Notes: a model not told the origin generated them from the letters alone. A stretch of 64,000 bases of DNA from Sabulibacter ruber (GCF_017355955.1 NZ_JAFFID010000004.1:309390-373389); one strand, 5' to 3'. Shown: positions 7,494 to 16,543, numbered from the stretch's first letter. Numbers and translations are program-made.

Positions 7494-10400
7494 ATGTTAA
7501 TCAATTGTTTAAAGAAACCATTCTATCTTCTTATACAATATTCCCTCAGGACGAATCTAAGCATAGCCTTGAAGGCATTTCTTTTTCTGTTGGTTTCTTT
7601 CTTTCCTCTGGTTGCCCAAACCCAAGACGTAAGTGTGGAATGGAGAAAGCGTTTCAATACATCCCTAGTAGGAGGGAATGATAATTTCAACGGGGAGATT
7701 GTTTCAGATGGCGAGGGCAATATTTACATGTCTGGTTTGTCGATGAAAGCGTTAAGGACTCACGAAAGCTATGACGCAGTACTGGTAAAATTGGGTTTGA
7801 ATGGTCAAAAGTTGTGGGCTCAGGAGTATGACGGTTCAGAAAAAATAGCGGATGGGTTTATATCCATAACTATGGACAGTTGGGGGTACATCAATGTGAC
7901 GGGTACAAGAAATAATACGCTAAAAGGATATTACACAAATCCCCATGAACTATATACCTCTAAGTATTCTCCCTCTGGGGAGTTGTACTGGACTAGATCC
8001 TACCGACCGAGTACGGATATTAATACTTACGGAATGAAGGTCATAAGCGATCAGTCCGGAAATATCTATGTGGTGGGAGGCTACGACAATGGGATAGTTC
8101 TTATTAAGTATAATTTCTGGGGGGAAGAGCAGTGGGTTAAAACCTATTTGGCAAAAGACAGCACCAAGCCCTTTTCCCTAGGGAGCATAAAAACCGACCC
8201 CGAAAATAATATTTATTTGTCTGGGTATGAGACTACTAACGCGGGGGATGTCCTTTATGTGGCTAAGTTAAACAACTCCGGAGACGAATTATGGCATACA
8301 GAATTAGCGGGTGCCTCCGTAAGAGACATGGATTTAGATGGGCAAGGAAATATTTACTTGTTTGATTCCTATTCATACTCATCATACAGATTATTCAAAT
8401 TCAATAATGAGGGTCAGTTGCAATGGGATAAAGACTATTCCGGGGATTTGGCACCCAGTTCCTTCTCTGTAAGCTACGATGGCAGCCTTTACCTCACAGG
8501 GAACCATTGGAACAGCAGCTATGGAGAGAATGGCACAAACTATGATATCGGGGTAGTCAAGTACAACTCAGATGGAGAGGAAATGTGGATACGGACATAT
8601 TCGGAGAATATGATGGGAAACAACTCCGGGAAGAAAGTAATTACAGATGAATTCGGAGATGTATTCGTAGTTGGAAATTTGGGGATACCGGGGGAACCAT
8701 CCAAAACTGATATTGCAACTTTGAAATATAGTCCTTATGGGGATATGATCTGGGTAAGGAGGACTAGTGGCATTGACCATGATTACCAAGCAGGCATCTC
8801 GATGGACAAGTTAGGCAATGTGCTGGTCGGGGGAAATTTTTATTCATCATCCACTGGGCTAGACTTTGGAATTATCAAATACACTTCTTTTGGGGACAAG
8901 ATTGGAGAATACCGTTATAATAATCCTGTAGGGAATGCTTCTGACGGTGTAACTGCAATGAGGGTTGACAGAAAGGGAGACGTTTACCTCACCGGAACAT
9001 CAATTATAGACTTTGATGGGAATACGGACATAGTTACAATTAAGTACAGCCCCTTGGGAGAGGAGAAGTGGGTTAGAAGGTATGATGGCTCAAAAAATGG
9101 TGATGAACGGCCATTCGCGATGACTGTGGACTATCTAGGGAATGTGATTGTTACGGGCCAGAGTTATTTTGGGGATGACATTTCAGCTCGTGCCATAACA
9201 ACAATCAAGTATGACCAGGACGGAAGGGAAGTCTGGGTTAGGCAATTCAAAGGACTTCTAGAAGGAGATAATTACAATAGGCCCGCCGCCGTTGTCACAG
9301 ATGCTTCCGGCAACGTGATAATAACAGGGCAAAGCTCTAGTAGCCAGGATAATCCCGACTGCATAACCTTAAAGTACGATGCCGCGGGGAACCTGCAATG
9401 GTCAAAGCTTTATAACGGCACAGGAAATTCACATGATAAAGGATCAAGCATATCATTGGACTCTAACGGCAACATTATTGTTGCTGGGATGTGTGTTGGA
9501 CTTGTTGGTGGCTCTACCACGGCAGACATACTTACATTAAAATATAGTGCCGATGGTGAGCCGCTTTGGGTGAAAGAGTACAACGGGGAAGGTAATGGGA
9601 CCGATGATGCAACCAACGTTTCCACGGATCAGGCGGGTAATATTATTCTAGCTGGTTCGACTTCCCATGCAGGTGGAAATTCAGATTTTATCACTTTGAA
9701 ATACAGTCCACAAGGCGATCAGCTTTGGGCTAGAACCTTCGGAGGTTCAAGCTTGGGTTCGGATGTTGTAAGGGCTTTGGGTCTAGATGTTGAAGGCAAT
9801 ATATTTATTACTGGAACTACTTACCTTGAGGGAGGGGTAAACTCTCCCGATGGGAACAGTTACACAACAATCAAGTATACTCCAGCCGGTAACCAAGTTT
9901 GGGTAAAAAATTATGAAGCGTACAAGAACCAATTCTATATTAGTACCAACACACTTACTATCGATAAAGAAGGAAGTGTGTACGTTGTCGGCGGCATCAA
10001 AAGGAACTATGGGCAAATAGGGGGATTTGTATCAGTAAAGTACTCGAACTCTGGGAAGGAGGAATGGGTTGCTACAGACGTAAGCGATGGGATATATTTG
10101 GATAAGTGGGGGGTTGCCGTGGGAGTAGATGATGGCGGTAAGGTTTATGTCACAGGGGTAACTGAGTCAAGTACGACCGGCTATGATATATTAACCGTCA
10201 AGTACAATCAGCCGCTTACTTCCCCTTTGCCCGTTACTTGGCTGTCCTTTGATGGTAAGGCTAAGGAGGAGGGTAATCAACTTTCTTGGTCAACTGCATC
10301 TGAAACGAACTCAGACTTTTTTAAAGTGGAGCGTTCCTCGGATGGGAAAATATTTTTGGAAATCGGAGAGGTGAGGGCGAAAGGAAATAGTAGCCAAGTA

Positions 10401-10793
10401 CAACGCTATGAATTTACTGACAAAGATTTACCTCAGAGAGTTTCTACGTTATATTACCGGATAAAGCAACTGGATTTTGATGGTAAGTTCGAATACAGTA
10501 AAACAATTGCTGTGAACAGGAAAGATGAACCTGCCAAACAGATAGTTTCTGTGTCTCCAAATCCTTTCCGGTCTAGTCTAACTCTTCGTCTAAATTCATT
10601 TAAAAAAGGTAAGGGTGTGCAATTATGGTTGTTTGATATGAATGGCCGAGAGATGTACAAGATGGAGATTCCAGATAATATTGATAATGAAATTAAATTA
10701 GAGCATTTGTCGAAGTTTAAACCTGGGGTTTACCTTCTTCGAGTGACTTTAGATGGGAAGTTTACTTTTGACTCTAAGTTGATAAAGCAATAA
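7494..10793 (+). CDS. SBBP-repeat beta-propeller protein with T9SS sorting domain
   Basis: The 1,099-residue exported protein consists mainly of about 15-18 tandem repeats of some 50 residues. The recurring pattern is a short KY segment (IVTIKYSPLGEEKWVRRYDG type), then D-x-x-GN-V/I-x-V-T-G, the SBBP/beta-propeller repeat. Residues from about 900 form a connecting beta domain (WLSFDGKAKEEGNQLSW). The last 80 residues, beginning VSPNPFRSSLTLRLNSF and ending in a lysine-containing tail, are a type A T9SS sorting domain. A hydrophobic signal ending near LVAQTQ follows the start. I chose the ATG at 7494 because the upstream TTG at 7482 overlaps the previous frame. It is probably surface-attached or secreted; ligand unknown. 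The gene ends before a bidirectional terminator. Confidence 0.88.
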   Translation: MLINCLKKPFYLLIQYSLRTNLSIALKAFLFLLVSFFPLVAQTQDVSVEWRKRFNTSLVGGNDNFNGEIVSDGEGNIYMSGLSMKALRTHESYDAVLVKLGLNGQKLWAQEYDGSEKIADGFISITMDSWGYINVTGTRNNTLKGYYTNPHELYTSKYSPSGELYWTRSYRPSTDINTYGMKVISDQSGNIYVVGGYDNGIVLIKYNFWGEEQWVKTYLAKDSTKPFSLGSIKTDPENNIYLSGYETTNAGDVLYVAKLNNSGDELWHTELAGASVRDMDLDGQGNIYLFDSYSYSSYRLFKFNNEGQLQWDKDYSGDLAPSSFSVSYDGSLYLTGNHWNSSYGENGTNYDIGVVKYNSDGEEMWIRTYSENMMGNNSGKKVITDEFGDVFVVGNLGIPGEPSKTDIATLKYSPYGDMIWVRRTSGIDHDYQAGISMDKLGNVLVGGNFYSSSTGLDFGIIKYTSFGDKIGEYRYNNPVGNASDGVTAMRVDRKGDVYLTGTSIIDFDGNTDIVTIKYSPLGEEKWVRRYDGSKNGDERPFAMTVDYLGNVIVTGQSYFGDDISARAITTIKYDQDGREVWVRQFKGLLEGDNYNRPAAVVTDASGNVIITGQSSSSQDNPDCITLKYDAAGNLQWSKLYNGTGNSHDKGSSISLDSNGNIIVAGMCVGLVGGSTTADILTLKYSADGEPLWVKEYNGEGNGTDDATNVSTDQAGNIILAGSTSHAGGNSDFITLKYSPQGDQLWARTFGGSSLGSDVVRALGLDVEGNIFITGTTYLEGGVNSPDGNSYTTIKYTPAGNQVWVKNYEAYKNQFYISTNTLTIDKEGSVYVVGGIKRNYGQIGGFVSVKYSNSGKEEWVATDVSDGIYLDKWGVAVGVDDGGKVYVTGVTESSTTGYDILTVKYNQPLTSPLPVTWLSFDGKAKEEGNQLSWSTASETNSDFFKVERSSDGKIFLEIGEVRAKGNSSQVQRYEFTDKDLPQRVSTLYYRIKQLDFDGKFEYSKTIAVNRKDEPAKQIVSVSPNPFRSSLTLRLNSFKKGKGVQLWLFDMNGREMYKMEIPDNIDNEIKLEHLSKFKPGVYLLRVTLDGKFTFDSKLIKQ

Positions 10794-10905
10794 CAGATAG
10801 CTTAATGAAATGTAATTATATCGTCACTGGATTTCAGATGATCTGTTAGGTTCTTAATTTATCATAATAATGTTGGGCATGGCGGCTCAAATAAATGAAC
10901 AATAA

Positions 10906-10932
10906 AAAAGGAGGCCAGTGAAGCCTCCTTTT
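10906..10932. terminator. Bidirectional hairpin terminator
   Basis: A 10-bp perfect stem (AAAAGGAGGC / GCCTCCTTTT) with a 7-nt loop lies between two convergent genes, with A-runs and T-runs on both sides, so it can stop transcription from either direction. Confidence 0.8.
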
Positions 10933-10968
10933 CATATTTATTTAGGTTTGATAAAGTTGTAGACTTTT

Positions 10969-11979
10969 TTACCCCCAGGATTTTTTATCAAAGAGTTTAG
11001 CCAATTCTTCAGCAGTCATGCCTTCTTTAAAACCTTCTGTTTCATTCAGCCAGAAATATTTCTTTGCCCTAATTCCACCGAATGAAGCTTTAGGTGAATT
11101 AGTCTTGTAGAATTTATCCACTAAGAAGAATTTAATGCCCAGTTTCAAATCATAATAACTGGTGTTTTCAATGGTTTCTTTTATTCTATTGTATTCATTA
11201 GTGGAAAGTTTATTTATGTCATAGCCTTGGGTGCCTACAAGTTTACCGTCAATGTAATCACAAGGAACTATCTTAGTTACTTCCCCTATGGCTCTGATAG
11301 CCTTATTGTTATAAAGGCCAAGGTATTTAAATGGAGAGTTGTGGTTTCTTAAGACAGGGTCATAGTAGATTCCATACTTCAGGTTCTCCTGCAATGACTC
11401 GCCAGCAGTAAAAACAAGCAATGTCCTGTTTTTGGTATTCGTTAATCCTTCTTCATGGCAAAGGGAAAAGTAGTCGTTTAGGACTTCAAGCATATCCAGA
11501 TCAAACTCAGATAAATTTGATAGAATGATTTGGTAAAGGTCTTCATAGGTTGTGCTCGCAAACTTAATATCCTTGTACTTTTCATTCTTAAGGGCATTTA
11601 GTACCTTTTCTCTTGTTGAGTGATCAACCTTACTCTTCGACAGAGCTAAAAGGACCTTTTGAGAGTGATTACCCTTCAATGATTCTAAATGCCGTACAAG
11701 CTGATCATGGGAGAAGTTGTCATATAGCTTAGTCTCAATGGCAACTTTAAAACTATCTTGGGAGATCACACCGTCAACAACACTTCCTTTACCCCATTCT
11801 TGCTGGGTAAAATCTACTCCTATATTGAGTGATAAATTGCTATCAATTAGTATAGCATTCATTACTGTCTCAAACTTCAGCCTATTGTAGTGATAAAGCC
11901 TTGATAAAAGTAAAAGTGTTGAATTAGTGATCCAGTTCTCTCTACTGGTGTACCTCTGAAAATAATGTACTCTACTCAT
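10969..11979 (-). CDS. PD-(D/E)XK nuclease-like hypothetical protein
   Basis: The 336-residue cytoplasmic protein has a strand-turn-strand with VVDGVI (Asp69), then SFKVAIETKLYDNF (Glu82, Lys84) and a following helix HDQLVRHLESL. This is a complete D-x12-E-x-K signature of the PD-(D/E)XK nuclease superfamily. The remainder is unrecognised; a C-terminal segment rich in Lys/Trp (FGGIRAKKYFWLNETEGF) could bind substrate. Similar stand-alone proteins are common in defence islands, but no methylase or partner toxin is adjacent. It is convergent with the SBBP gene and is the last island gene before the tRNA. Nuclease activity is inferred from the motif alone. Confidence 0.65.
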   Translation of the reverse strand: MSRVHYFQRYTSRENWITNSTLLLLSRLYHYNRLKFETVMNAILIDSNLSLNIGVDFTQQEWGKGSVVDGVISQDSFKVAIETKLYDNFSHDQLVRHLESLKGNHSQKVLLALSKSKVDHSTREKVLNALKNEKYKDIKFASTTYEDLYQIILSNLSEFDLDMLEVLNDYFSLCHEEGLTNTKNRTLLVFTAGESLQENLKYGIYYDPVLRNHNSPFKYLGLYNNKAIRAIGEVTKIVPCDYIDGKLVGTQGYDINKLSTNEYNRIKETIENTSYYDLKLGIKFFLVDKFYKTNSPKASFGGIRAKKYFWLNETEGFKEGMTAEELAKLFDKKSWG

Positions 11980-12441
11980 GATCTGGGTTTAGTATGGATT
12001 GGTATTTAAGAATTTAGAGTGTTATACTGTCTGATTATTTAATATAATAACCTAGGCCAAGGAATAAAAGGGCTCAGAATACAATTGCAAACCTTGCATA
12101 AGTCATCCGTGAATCTTTATTTCATAAATATATGCTTTTTTCTATTTAAACTCTATTCAGGAAAAGGAATCCTTCTGGCAGCCGATTATCTTTAAGGTAA
12201 GATTAAGTTGGGTAAAGGACAGAGGTTTGAAGCTTGTATTAATTGCCAGGAGGAATTAATGAAATCTAGAACTAATTGAGTAATTCTATCTATTTCATTT
12301 CTAAAGAATTTAAATCGAATCTCAGAGGGGGTAACTAGAATCAGTTTACTATTTCAAGTTATGCTTGATCATTATACAACCTTAACTTACCTGTGAACCT
12401 CCTAGGTTTGAAGCAAGTCTGTTTGTTTTACCTATGTTTAA
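11980..12441. other. AT-rich non-coding stretch at island end
   Basis: About 460 bp between the last island gene and the tRNA terminator. I find no credible ORF, no inverted-repeat element and no recognisable tRNA fragment. It may hold the promoter of the leftward PD-(D/E)XK-like gene and the old integration junction. Confidence 0.5.
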
Positions 12442-12487
12442 CCTATAAAAAGAAAAAGCCCCTAAGAAGTTGATTCTTAAGGGCTTT
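12442..12487 (-). terminator. Terminator downstream of tRNA-Arg
   Basis: On the minus strand a 13-bp stem with one mismatch (AAGCCCTTAAGAA against its partner at 12456-12468) is followed by TTTTTCTTTTT. It lies 14 bp beyond the tRNA 3' end and should end its transcript. Confidence 0.8.
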
Positions 12488-12500
12488 CATTTACTTGCTG

Positions 12501-12574
12501 TGGTCGCGTAGGGAGTCGAACCCCAAACCTTCTGATTCGTAGTCAGATGCTCTATCCAGTTGAGCTACGTGACC
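12501..12574 (-). tRNA. tRNA-Arg (anticodon ACG)
   Basis: Read on the minus strand, the sequence folds as a tRNA. The anticodon stem is TCTGA/TCAGA around the loop CTACGAA (anticodon ACG, read as ICG for CGU/CGC/CGA). The T arm has the loop TTCGACT, and the discriminator is A. CCA is not encoded and must be added. The 7-bp acceptor stem has an A.C mismatch at its fifth pair (12570 against 12506). The 3' end faces the AT-rich island, so the gene is a candidate integration site. Confidence 0.95.
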
Positions 12575-12655
12575 ATCGTTTGATTTAGTGTTGCAAAGGT
12601 AGATACTCGGTTTGAATTGCGCAAGTACTCGCCTGAAAAAATCTTTAAAAAAATG

Positions 12656-13351
12656 CTATATGCCTCTGGCTAAGGCTTTTTTAATTGCTCGGTTAAGTAA
12701 GAAATAGAGGCCTCCCAGGGAAATCACCACCAAAACGCCCAGCAAAAGCTTGCCAGAGGTGCCCGCATTGGGGTCTTTCAGGAGGGCTAACAGGTCCTGG
12801 GCTTGGGTGCCCACCCAAAAAAAGAACAGCGTGCGGGGCAACATACCGGCCATGCTGGCCAGTAAGAATCTACCCCGGGGCACTTGCACCAGGGACAACA
12901 CAAAGGTCATGAACGCAAAAGGCAGCACCGGCGAGATGCGGGTAAGAATGATCAGGCTCCAGCTATGTTCCCGCAGCTCATTCATCACCCCTTCGGCTTT
13001 GGGGAACTGGTGCAGGAAAGTGGTCAGCTTGCCGTGGTCAATGAGGCGGGCCATGCCGTAGCCAATGAGGGCGGCCGCGCCATAGGAAATCACCACGCCC
13101 GGAAAAGCGCTCCACCCGAAGAAGAAGCCAGTAGCCAAGGCCACAAACGTGGTAGGCGTAATAGCGAAGGCCATGGTGAGGGACACCGCTAGGAAGTACA
13201 GAAGCTGCTGCCCCGGACTAAGCGACTGCAACAGATCCTGGTTGTGGTACAGCCACAGCGCCAAACCGGAACTGGCCAGCACCGGAATGACCACCAACAG
13301 AAGCGAGTAAAGGAGCGTGCCGGTATTTTGTTTAAGGAGTTTCTTCCACAT
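12656..13351 (-). CDS. TVP38/TMEM64-family membrane protein
   Basis: The protein is about 231 residues, with hydrophobic segments near the N-terminus (TLLYSLLLVVIPVLASSGLALWLY), two re-entrant-like central segments and a C-terminal helix. The central signature, FVALATGFFFGWSAFPGVVISYGAAALIGY followed by ILTRISPVLPFAFMTFVLSLVQVPRGRFLLASMAGMLPR, is that of the TVP38/TMEM64 (DedA-related, VTT-domain) family. These inner-membrane proteins are linked to lipid scrambling or transport and membrane homeostasis; the substrate here is unknown. I chose the ATG at 13351 (MWKKLLKQN) over an ATG 29 codons upstream because it gives the usual family length. It is divergent from the cystathionine synthase/lyase gene. 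Confidence 0.88.
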   Translation of the reverse strand: MWKKLLKQNTGTLLYSLLLVVIPVLASSGLALWLYHNQDLLQSLSPGQQLLYFLAVSLTMAFAITPTTFVALATGFFFGWSAFPGVVISYGAAALIGYGMARLIDHGKLTTFLHQFPKAEGVMNELREHSWSLIILTRISPVLPFAFMTFVLSLVQVPRGRFLLASMAGMLPRTLFFFWVGTQAQDLLALLKDPNAGTSGKLLLGVLVVISLGGLYFLLNRAIKKALARGI

Positions 13352-13476
13352 AAGCGCCGAATATCGGGTATTTTGGGGAAAGTACGCGGAAAACGCCTTC
13401 AAGGCTGTCTTGGTGCTGGGTTGGCAACTTGAAGGCAATTTCTCTAACTTGCGCCGCTACTACCGTATAAGAAGCT

Positions 13477-14616
13477 ATGAAATTCGGAACCAAGACCATA
13501 CACGCTGGCGTAGCGCCAGATCCAACCACCGGCGCCATCATGACGCCCATTTACCAGACCTCAACCTACGTGCAGCGCTCGCCCGGGGATCACAACGGTT
13601 ATGAATACTCCCGCACGCACAACCCAACCCGCAGTGCCCTGCAAAGCGCCATCGCGGCCCTGGAGAACGGGGTGCACGGACTTTGCTTCGCCTCCGGCAT
13701 GGCCGCTACCGACTGCATCATCAAACTCCTGAAGCCTGGCGACGAGGTGATCTCCACCAATGACCTGTACGGCGGCACGTACCGCATCTTCACCAAAGTG
13801 TTCCAGGACTACGGCATCAAGTTCACCTTCGTGCCCATGGGCGATATCAGCACCATTGAGCAATACATCACCGCCAATACCAAAATGGTGTGGGTAGAAA
13901 CGCCTACCAACCCGCTCCTGAACATCATTGACATAAAAGGCGCCGCCGAGATCTGCCAACGCCATAACCTCACGCTGGTGGTGGATAACACGTTTTCTAC
14001 CCCGTATCTGCAAACGCCCCTGGATCTGGGTGCCAACATTGTGATGCACTCGCTCACCAAGTACATGGCCGGTCACTCAGACGTGGTAATGGGTGCCATT
14101 GTGGTGAAAGACGATGAACTGGCCCAACGCCTGGCGTTTATCCAGAATGCCTGCGGCGGTACGCCCGGACCACAGGACTGCTTCCTGGTGCTGCGCGGCC
14201 TCAAAACGCTGCACGTGCGCATGCAGCGCCACTGCGAGAACGGCCGTAAGATTGCCGAGTACCTGAAAGAGCATCCCAAGGTAGGAAAAGTGTACTGGCC
14301 TGGTTTCGAGAGTCATCCAAATCACCACATTGCGCTGGAGCAGATGCGCGACTTCGGGGGTATGATCTCGTTTGAGTTGAAAGACGACCAGATCCAGCCT
14401 GCCATCCAGGTACTGGAGAAACTGCATTACTTCGCCTTGGCCGAGTCATTGGGTGGGGTAGAATCGCTCTGCGGACACCCGGCCACCATGACGCACGCCA
14501 GCATCCCGCAGGTGGAGCGCCTGAAAGGCGGCCTGTCTGATTCGCTTATCCGCCTCAGCGTGGGCATCGAAGACGTGGAAGACCTCATCGCTGATTTGGA
14601 GCAAGCCATTGGCTAA
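13477..14616 (+). CDS. Cystathionine gamma-synthase / gamma-lyase (PLP enzyme)
   Basis: This is a 379-residue member of the Cys/Met-metabolism PLP family. Visible signatures are TKTIHAGVAPDPTTGAIMTPIYQTST at the N-terminus, the tetramer-contact loop YEYSRTHNPTR (43-53), the cofactor-stacking segment ASGMAATD (72-79), the Asp of VVDNTF (170) and the Schiff-base lysine in HSLTKY (Lys195). The family interconverts cysteine, cystathionine and homocysteine in the cytoplasm. Synthase (MetB) and lyase activities cannot be separated from motifs alone, so no symbol is given. It appears to be a single-gene unit ending before a strong terminator at 14685. Confidence 0.93.
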   Translation: MKFGTKTIHAGVAPDPTTGAIMTPIYQTSTYVQRSPGDHNGYEYSRTHNPTRSALQSAIAALENGVHGLCFASGMAATDCIIKLLKPGDEVISTNDLYGGTYRIFTKVFQDYGIKFTFVPMGDISTIEQYITANTKMVWVETPTNPLLNIIDIKGAAEICQRHNLTLVVDNTFSTPYLQTPLDLGANIVMHSLTKYMAGHSDVVMGAIVVKDDELAQRLAFIQNACGGTPGPQDCFLVLRGLKTLHVRMQRHCENGRKIAEYLKEHPKVGKVYWPGFESHPNHHIALEQMRDFGGMISFELKDDQIQPAIQVLEKLHYFALAESLGGVESLCGHPATMTHASIPQVERLKGGLSDSLIRLSVGIEDVEDLIADLEQAIG

Positions 14617-14619
14617 TTT

Positions 14620-14658
14620 TGAATGAGTGATTGAATGATTGAGTGAGTGAATGAATTT
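14620..14658. repeat. Imperfect TGAR tetranucleotide repeat
   Basis: About nine degenerate copies of TGAA/TGAG/TGAT follow the stop codon of the PLP-enzyme gene. Low-complexity sequence with no evident function. Confidence 0.6.
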
Positions 14659-14684
14659 GGGTACCTGAATTCCTGTAAATAGAG

Positions 14685-14728
14685 AAAAGAGCCTGTCTGG
14701 TGAAGTGCCGGGCAGGCTCTTTTTTTTC
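14685..14728 (+). terminator. Rho-independent terminator
   Basis: The stem AGAGCCTGTC / GGCAGGCTCT with one weak pair closes a short loop and is followed by eight T residues. It ends the cystathionine synthase/lyase transcript. Confidence 0.85.
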
Positions 14729-14818
14729 GCCGGGCGGATGTCAGTTCCTGTTTTGGAGGCGTTTTTCTGGAAAGGGAGGGAAATCAGAAGGCAGCCGCTC
14801 ATATGCTTGGCGGGCTTT

Positions 14819-14858
14819 CTGTTTCGGGGCTGATTTACGGAAAAGAGCCCTAGAACGG
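14819..14858. repeat. Intergenic palindrome, family P (diverged copy)
   Basis: The arms CTGTTTCGGGGCTGATTT and AAAAGAGCCCTAGAACGG pair with four or five mismatches and match the recurrent arm GTTTTAGGGCTGTTTTC. A partial left-arm copy lies nearby at about 14,743-14,765. Confidence 0.6.
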
Positions 14859-14990
14859 GAGCCACAACTCCGGAAGGCATAACTTTCTAAAATCCTGCAT
14901 CGTTTTTTATAGGGAAATAGATAAGGACTTCGGTGCTTATCAAAATTCAATTTTGTATATTCAGTTACCCAATGGAAAGGAGCGTGAACG

Positions 14991-15677
14991 ATGGTATTAG
15001 CCAATTGCCGAGCCCAATTCACCGCCACCGATTTTGAGTTTGTGGCCAGCGTGTTGTCCCGTCAGAACAGCCAGCGAGTGAGTCTGGTGGAACTGCTCAG
15101 TGACCCTGAGTGCCGCGACGAGATGCTGGACCACGAGGCCTTGCCCAAGGCGCTGCTTTCAAGAGAAGGACAAGTAGGCGTCTCCCAACAGCTGTATTTC
15201 TATGTGCTGGCCCGTACGGTGCTGCGGCGGAAAGGGATTGAAGACCGCGAGCTAGCCGATTACATAGGAGCCTTGCTCTGGCAATTCTCCACGGTGCAGC
15301 GCATGCACTCGCCCCATGAGAAACTGCCGCACCGGTTTCAGTACATCGTAGAAATGCTGGAAGCGCTGTCCACAGCCTCAGCCGCCGAGGCCTTCCTCAT
15401 CCGGGTCCACATAGGCAATTATGCGCTGTTCCTCTCGGGCATGTTCCACGCTTGGATTGAGAAACGGCAACAGCGCGGCGCACCAGATCCGTCCTTTTAT
15501 GAATCGGTAGGACGGTCCAGTTTCAAGACAGCCGCCAGCCATAAACTGGCCTATCAACTGGAGTTAGCGCAGGTGTACGGCCTTCTGGCGGAAGCTTTCC
15601 GCGATGCCCGCCTTGCCCTGAACGAACTGGCCCAAACCATCTGGAAAACCGGCGACAAGCCTCCTTTCGCTTTGTAG
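14991..15677 (+). CDS. Hypothetical protein, helical, cytoplasmic
   Basis: The 228-residue product has no recognised domain. It is almost entirely helical by residue pattern, rich in Leu/Ala/Arg/Glu, with no signal peptide. It contains LADYIGALLWQFSTVQRMHSP and a long segment ALSTASAAEAFLIRVHIGNYALFLSGMFHAW that could be partly buried or membrane-associated. GC-rich third positions match its neighbours, so it is a genuine core-type gene. It appears monocistronic; the upstream gap holds the two palindrome copies described above. Confidence 0.75.
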   Translation: MVLANCRAQFTATDFEFVASVLSRQNSQRVSLVELLSDPECRDEMLDHEALPKALLSREGQVGVSQQLYFYVLARTVLRRKGIEDRELADYIGALLWQFSTVQRMHSPHEKLPHRFQYIVEMLEALSTASAAEAFLIRVHIGNYALFLSGMFHAWIEKRQQRGAPDPSFYESVGRSSFKTAASHKLAYQLELAQVYGLLAEAFRDARLALNELAQTIWKTGDKPPFAL

Positions 15678-15706
15678 AAAGAACTTAATGCAACATCTTA
15701 CCGGAG

Positions 15707-15746
15707 CAGATTTGAGGCTGTTTTCTGTAAAACTGCCCTAAAATAG
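15707..15746. repeat. Intergenic palindrome, family P
   Basis: Arms ATTTGAGGCTGTTTT and AAAACTGCCCTAAAAT around CTGT. It sits 30 bp after a stop codon, between convergent genes. Confidence 0.75.
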
Positions 15747-15799
15747 GTTGAGTATGTTCTGTAAACACTATCTCACTCAGCAGGCTAACTTCAATTTTG

Positions 15800-16543
15800 C
15801 TAGTCTATCTGGTAGGTGGCGTGGCAGGTGCTGCTGAAAATAATAAGGTCTGGGGTCATGCGCAGACCGGTGGTTCCTATGCCTTTGGCTTCCAGCCGCA
15901 TATTGGTTTCCTGGGTCATCACCGCATCAGCCAAAACTGAGTTGCCTCTTGAATTGTAATTGGCCATTTCCAGCAGTTTGCCCCTGCTCACGTTTGACGT
16001 GCGGCACAGTTGGTCTGCGGTTTTTGAGGCTTCTTTTAGCGCCAATAAATCGGCTTGGCGCTGTAGGCTGTCGGCTTGGGTGTGGGAGTACCGGATGTGT
16101 TGGATGCGGTTGATGCGGGTTTTCAGCAGGCCCTCCATGAATGACTCCAAGCGCTTGAGGTTAGTGAGTTTAATGGTGATGGACTGCGCGGTGTTGTAGC
16201 CTATGAATACCTGCCGGTCTTTCACATAATCGTACTCTTTGTTCGCCGAGACACTACTGATTCTGATGTCCTCCGGCTTAGATGTGAATTGCCTGGACAG
16301 GGCCAGTACCTCCTCGGTCACCAGCTTCATCTCCTGCACGGCGTCTCGCATGCGGGGTTTGGTGAAGGATGATTCCACTGTGATCTCGGCTAAGTCTGGG
16401 TAGGAGGTAAGGCTCCCGAAACCCAGCACCTTTACCTGCCGGGGCGGAGCTGCAGCCTGCGGACTGCAAGCGGATAGTAGGGCCAGGACAAGTAGGAACC
16501 AAACCTGGAGCGAGGCAAACGAGCTGAAAAGTGAATTTTTCAT
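15800..16543 (-). CDS. SIMPL-domain (DUF541) lipoprotein
   Basis: The chosen start at 16543 gives MKNSLFSS and a hydrophobic signal ending in LLSAC, a lipobox, so the protein is exported and lipid-anchored; an ATG 23 codons upstream would bury this signal. The mature part (VKVLGFGSLTSYPDLAEITVESSF, VTEEVLALSRQF, IRISSVSANKEYDYVKDRQVFIGYNTAQSITIKL) matches the SIMPL/DUF541 fold, known from periplasmic or surface proteins of unclear biochemical role, some linked to oxidative-stress resistance. It is convergent with the preceding unknown gene across a palindromic repeat. Confidence 0.85.
   Translation of the reverse strand: MKNSLFSSFASLQVWFLLVLALLSACSPQAAAPPRQVKVLGFGSLTSYPDLAEITVESSFTKPRMRDAVQEMKLVTEEVLALSRQFTSKPEDIRISSVSANKEYDYVKDRQVFIGYNTAQSITIKLTNLKRLESFMEGLLKTRINRIQHIRYSHTQADSLQRQADLLALKEASKTADQLCRTSNVSRGKLLEMANYNSRGNSVLADAVMTQETNMRLEAKGIGTTGLRMTPDLIIFSSTCHATYQID

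Larger units (their letters stand above)
1..12500. mobile_element. Probable genomic island (right part), ending at tRNA-Arg
   Basis: This stretch is visibly richer in A+T than everything after about 12,600, and its genes use mostly A/T-ending codons. Its content is accessory: helicase, ParB/DGQHR-fold and nuclease-fold proteins, a start-less ORF remnant and a large repeat protein. The AT-rich DNA stops at a tRNA-Arg gene on the minus strand whose 3' end faces the island, the usual geometry of tRNA-targeted integration. The intergenic palindromes common in the rest of the window were not seen here. No integrase and no second copy of the tRNA 3' end is visible, so the other end would lie left of the window. 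The island call is an inference; a non-mobile hypervariable locus would look similar. Confidence 0.5.

Noticed and set aside
13561..14880. Several long frames antisense to and just after the PLP-enzyme gene
   Set aside because: They lie in GC-rich DNA opposite a well-recognised enzyme or its leader, have no domain and unlikely composition.
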